Source of the DNA: an uncultured Oscillibacter sp.
GTDB lineage: Bacteria; Bacillota; Clostridia; Oscillospirales; Oscillospiraceae
Reading direction: 5' to 3'
NCBI RefSeq assembly: GCF_910584465.1
Contig: NZ_CAJUBK010000055.1
Location: 1-14,257, forward strand
DNA length: 14,257 bases
A program made the position numbers and the translations under genes. The number at the start of each line of letters is the position of its first letter. Position 1 is the first letter of the stretch. Positions 11,662 through 14,257 of the stretch are shown here, in pieces. Below the pieces are notes generated by a model that saw only the letters and a list, made by a program, of their open reading frames with translations, searched no databases and was not told the DNA's origin.

Positions 11662-14115
11662 ATGAACGACTTCGACCGACGCTACGCCGCCGCCCGGCGG
11701 GCGGTCATCGCCGGGGACCTCCGGCAGCTGAACCCGATGCAGCGCAGGGCCGCCATGACGACCGAGGGGCCCCTCCTGCTCCTGGCCGGGGCCGGGAGCG
11801 GCAAGACCACCGTCCTCATCCAGCGGGTGTACAACCTCCTGACCTATGGCCGGGGCAGCGACTGCGACGGCGCCCCCGCCGGCGCGACGGAGGAGGACCT
11901 GGCGTTTTTGGAGCAGTTCCCCGCGGAGCCGGACGCCCTGGAGTTCGACCGGGCCCGGCGGCTGTGCGCCGTGGACGTGCCCAAGCCCTGGCAGATCGCC
12001 GCCATCACCTTCACCAACAAGGCGGCGGGGGAGCTGAAGGACCGCCTGGCCCTCCGCCTGGGGCCCGCCGCGGGGGACGTCTGGGCCTCCACCTTCCACT
12101 CCGCCTGCGTCCGCATCCTCCGGCGGGACATCGAGCGCCTGGGCTTCGGCAAGGATTTCACCATCTACGACACGGACGATTCCAAGCGGGTGCTCAAGGA
12201 CGTGGTGAAGGACCTGGGGCTGGACAGCAAAGCCTTCGACCCCAAGAGCCTGCTCTCCATCATCAGTGCCGCCAAGGACCAGTACCAGGGCCCGGAGGAG
12301 TTCGCGCGCCGGCACGACGGGGACCATGACTGGCGGCTCAGCCGCGCGGCCAGGGTCTACCGCGCCTATCAGGCCAAGCTGGCCTCCGCCAACGCCCTGG
12401 ACTTCGACGACATCATCTACCACACCGTCACGCTCTTGCAGCGGGAGCCGGAGGTCCTGGCCTATTATCAGGACAAGTTCCATTACGTCCTGGTGGACGA
12501 GTACCAGGACACGAACCACCTCCAGTACCTCCTGACGGGCCTGCTGGCGGGGGGGCGGGAGAACCTCTGCGTGGTGGGCGACGACGACCAGTCGATCTAC
12601 CGCTTCCGGGGGGCGAACATCGAGAACATCCTGAACTTCGAGCGGCAGTACGCGAACGCCCGGGTCATCCGCCTGGAGCAGAACTACCGCTCCACCCAGC
12701 ACATCCTGGACGCGGCCAACGCCGTCATCCGCAACAACACGGGCCGCAAGGGCAAGACCCTCTGGACCGAGAACGGCAGCGGCGAGCCGGTGGCGGTGCG
12801 CACCGTTTTGAACGAGAGCGACGAGGCCGCCTTCGTGGTGGGGGACATCCTGGCGGCGGTGGGCCGGGGGGGCCGCTTCCGGGACGCCGCCGTGCTCTAC
12901 CGGATGAACGCCCAGTCCAACGCCCTGGAATATGCCATGCGCCGGGACGGCGTGCCCTATAAAGTGGTGGGGGGCATGAAGTTCTTCGACCGGGCGGAGG
13001 TCAAGGACATGCTGGCCTACCTCTGCGTGGTGAACAACCCCCTGGACGACCTGCGCCTGCGGCGCATCGTGAACAGCCCCGCCCGGGGCATCGGCGCGGC
13101 CACCATGGACAAGGTGGGGGCCCTGGCGGCGGAGCAGGGGGCCTCCCTCTACGAGATCCTCCGCAACGCGGACCTCTTCCCGGAGCTGAAGAGCGCCGCC
13201 GGGAAGCTCTTGAAGTTCGCGGACCTGATCGACGGATTGCGCAGGGCGGGAGGGGACCTGGCCCTGCCGGAGTTCTATGACGCCGTGTGCGAACAGACCG
13301 GCTATGCCCAGGCCCTGCGGGACAAGGACGACATGGAGAGCTGGGGCCGCCTGGAGAACGTCCAGGAGCTGAAGTCCAACATCCTGGGCTTCCTGGACCG
13401 CCAGCCGGAGGACGCCACGCTGTCCGGCTTCCTCAACGAGGTCGCGCTCTACACGGACCTGGACTCCCTGGGGGAGGACGGCGACTGCGTGACCATGATG
13501 ACCATCCACGCGGCCAAGGGCCTGGAGTTCCCGCGGGTGTATGTGGTGGGCATGGAGGAGGGCATCTTCCCCGGCAGCAGCGCCCAGTTCGAGGAGGAGG
13601 AGCTGGAGGAGGAGCGGCGGCTGTGCTACGTGGCCATGACCCGGGCCAAGGAGCGATTGACCCTGACGAACGCCCGCCAGCGGATGCTCTACGGCCGGAC
13701 CTCCAGCAACCGCCCCTCCCGCTTCCTGGAGGAGATCCCCGAGGAGGATATCCTCTGGGAAGGCAGGGAGCTGGAGGCCGGAGGGAGCTTCGGGGCCTAT
13801 GGCAGCGGCGCTTACGGCGGCGGCGCGTTCGGCGGGGCGGCCTCCGGCGGCGCCCCGCGGACCGCGGGGGCCCGTCCCGCCCGCCCCTCGTACCGGGAGA
13901 CGCTCCGGGCGGAGGCGAGCCGGACCGCGGCGGCGCCCTCCCTGGTCCTGGCCCAGGGGGACCGGGTGGAGCATGGGGCCTTCGGCCGGGGGGTCGTGCG
14001 GTCCGTCCAGCCCATGGGCGGCGACGCGCTGGCCCAGGTGGACTTCGAGGGTGCGGGCACGAAGAAGCTGATGCTGAAAGCGGCGGCGAAGCACCTGAAG
14101 AAGGTGGGAGGATGA
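11662..14115 (+). CDS. pcrA: PcrA/UvrD-type superfamily 1A DNA helicase
   Basis: An 817-residue 3'-5' helicase used in repair, removal of recombination intermediates and plasmid or rolling-circle replication. The motif order is complete: Q motif LNPMQ (23-27), Walker A GAGSGKTT (43-50), Ia ITFTNKAA (115-122), Walker B LVDEYQD (277-283), III GDDDQSIYRFRGA (306-318), IV RLEQNYRST (337-345), V TIHAAKGLEF (614-623) and VI VAMTRAKE (657-664). The C-terminal tail ends in a PcrA-type Tudor-like domain, GDRVEHGAFGRGVV (766-779) to the end. Between Walker A and motif Ia there are 64 residues where PcrA normally has about 23. A Gly/Ala/Tyr-rich linker (about 708-745) joins core and tail. ATG 11662 is supported by AGGTGG just upstream. 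Confidence 0.96.
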   Translation: MNDFDRRYAAARRAVIAGDLRQLNPMQRRAAMTTEGPLLLLAGAGSGKTTVLIQRVYNLLTYGRGSDCDGAPAGATEEDLAFLEQFPAEPDALEFDRARRLCAVDVPKPWQIAAITFTNKAAGELKDRLALRLGPAAGDVWASTFHSACVRILRRDIERLGFGKDFTIYDTDDSKRVLKDVVKDLGLDSKAFDPKSLLSIISAAKDQYQGPEEFARRHDGDHDWRLSRAARVYRAYQAKLASANALDFDDIIYHTVTLLQREPEVLAYYQDKFHYVLVDEYQDTNHLQYLLTGLLAGGRENLCVVGDDDQSIYRFRGANIENILNFERQYANARVIRLEQNYRSTQHILDAANAVIRNNTGRKGKTLWTENGSGEPVAVRTVLNESDEAAFVVGDILAAVGRGGRFRDAAVLYRMNAQSNALEYAMRRDGVPYKVVGGMKFFDRAEVKDMLAYLCVVNNPLDDLRLRRIVNSPARGIGAATMDKVGALAAEQGASLYEILRNADLFPELKSAAGKLLKFADLIDGLRRAGGDLALPEFYDAVCEQTGYAQALRDKDDMESWGRLENVQELKSNILGFLDRQPEDATLSGFLNEVALYTDLDSLGEDGDCVTMMTIHAAKGLEFPRVYVVGMEEGIFPGSSAQFEEEELEEERRLCYVAMTRAKERLTLTNARQRMLYGRTSSNRPSRFLEEIPEEDILWEGRELEAGGSFGAYGSGAYGGGAFGGAASGGAPRTAGARPARPSYRETLRAEASRTAAAPSLVLAQGDRVEHGAFGRGVVRSVQPMGGDALAQVDFEGAGTKKLMLKAAAKHLKKVGG

Positions 14116-14117
14116 AG

Positions 14118-14152
14118 CGGAGCGCCGGAGGGGGATCCCCTCCGGCGCTCCG
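14118..14152. terminator. Perfect GC-only-type hairpin directly after pcrA, no T tract
   Basis: A 16-bp perfect stem (14118-14133 with 14137-14152) with GAT loop begins 2 nt after the pcrA stop. It is extremely GC-rich, and no T run follows (CAGAGTGTC). It is probably a 3' end or pause structure, with the T-tract terminator at 14205 completing termination. Confidence 0.6.
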
Positions 14153-14204
14153 GCAGAGTGTCAAGAAAGCAGGGGGCTCCACTGACGGGAAGGAGGAGAG
14201 CCAC

Positions 14205-14236
14205 GAGAGGGACCCAGGAAGGGTCCCTTTCGTTTT
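14205..14236 (+). terminator. Intrinsic terminator with T tract at right edge
   Basis: An 11-bp stem (14205-14215 with 14221-14231, one G:T pair) around loop AGGAA, followed by GTTTTCG. It is 90 nt beyond the pcrA stop and could end pcrA transcription or serve a convergent gene beyond the window. A TGA on the minus strand at 14251-14253 could be that gene's stop, but too little is visible to call it. Nothing else was recognised in 14153-14204. Confidence 0.7.
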
Positions 14237-14257
14237 CGATAAAAAAGTTTTCAGGAC

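Noticed and set aside
11506..14094. A very long open frame (862 codons) on the minus strand, opposite pcrA
   Set aside because: It is a shadow of the GC-rich codon pattern of pcrA. The opposite strand shows every SF1 helicase motif, a promoter and a ribosome site, while the antisense product is a Gly/Arg/Val/Leu-biased sequence with no recognisable motifs.
14237..14257. Possible 3' end of a minus-strand gene (TGA at 14251-14253)
   Set aside because: Only a codon or so would be inside the window, which is not enough to support a gene.

Overview
The window looks like chromosomal housekeeping DNA from a GC-rich anaerobic Gram-positive bacterium. It is probably a gut-type clostridium near Oscillospiraceae/Flavonifractor relatives; that placement is inference from gene content and protein style, with no marker search done. 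The support is: rubrerythrin and rubredoxin genes (anaerobic oxidant defence), a Firmicutes-type Mini-RNase III (MrnC), an RqcH/NFACT protein, the order rpmH-rnpA-yidD-yidC-jag, strong AGGAGG-type ribosome sites, and sigma-A promoters of TTGACA/TATACT type. No tRNA, rRNA, insertion sequence, phage gene, CRISPR array or replication origin was seen.

Layout. 1-318: the end of a rubrerythrin gene and a small rubredoxin gene, closed by a perfect hairpin shared with a convergent LacI-family regulator (316-1320, minus). 1321-1539: a divergent control region with facing promoters, phased A/T tracts, a palindrome and a structured leader. It leads into queT (1540-2049), a predicted ECF-transporter substrate-binding subunit for a queuosine precursor. 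2113-4496: an ECF sigma factor gene, overlapping by 8 nt a 611-residue single-pass membrane protein whose C-terminus holds two copies of a ~110-residue module; together they read as a sigma/anti-sigma (sensor) pair behind a candidate ECF-type promoter. 4548-5168 (minus): a chloramphenicol-acetyltransferase-like enzyme with its own promoter. 5318-8335: a tightly packed RNA/ribosome cluster, rsmA(ksgA)-mrnC-rqcH, covering 16S rRNA dimethylation, 23S rRNA maturation and ribosome rescue. 8426-11356 (minus): rpmH-rnpA-yidD-yidC-jag, linking ribosomal protein L34, RNase P, membrane protein insertion and an RNA-binding protein. 11357-11661: a divergent promoter region. 11662-14115: the PcrA/UvrD helicase. 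14118-14236: two hairpins, the second with a T tract.

Most of the window is ordinary. The parts most worth following up are the sigma-factor/membrane-protein pair with duplicated ectodomain modules, the queT leader as a candidate preQ1 riboswitch, the rubredoxin with a CxC instead of CxxC first metal motif, the CAT-like enzyme with Ala at the usual oxyanion-serine position, a ~40-residue insertion in domain 1A of PcrA, the 77-nt mrnC/rqcH overlap, and the L34 operon sitting next to pcrA rather than dnaA.
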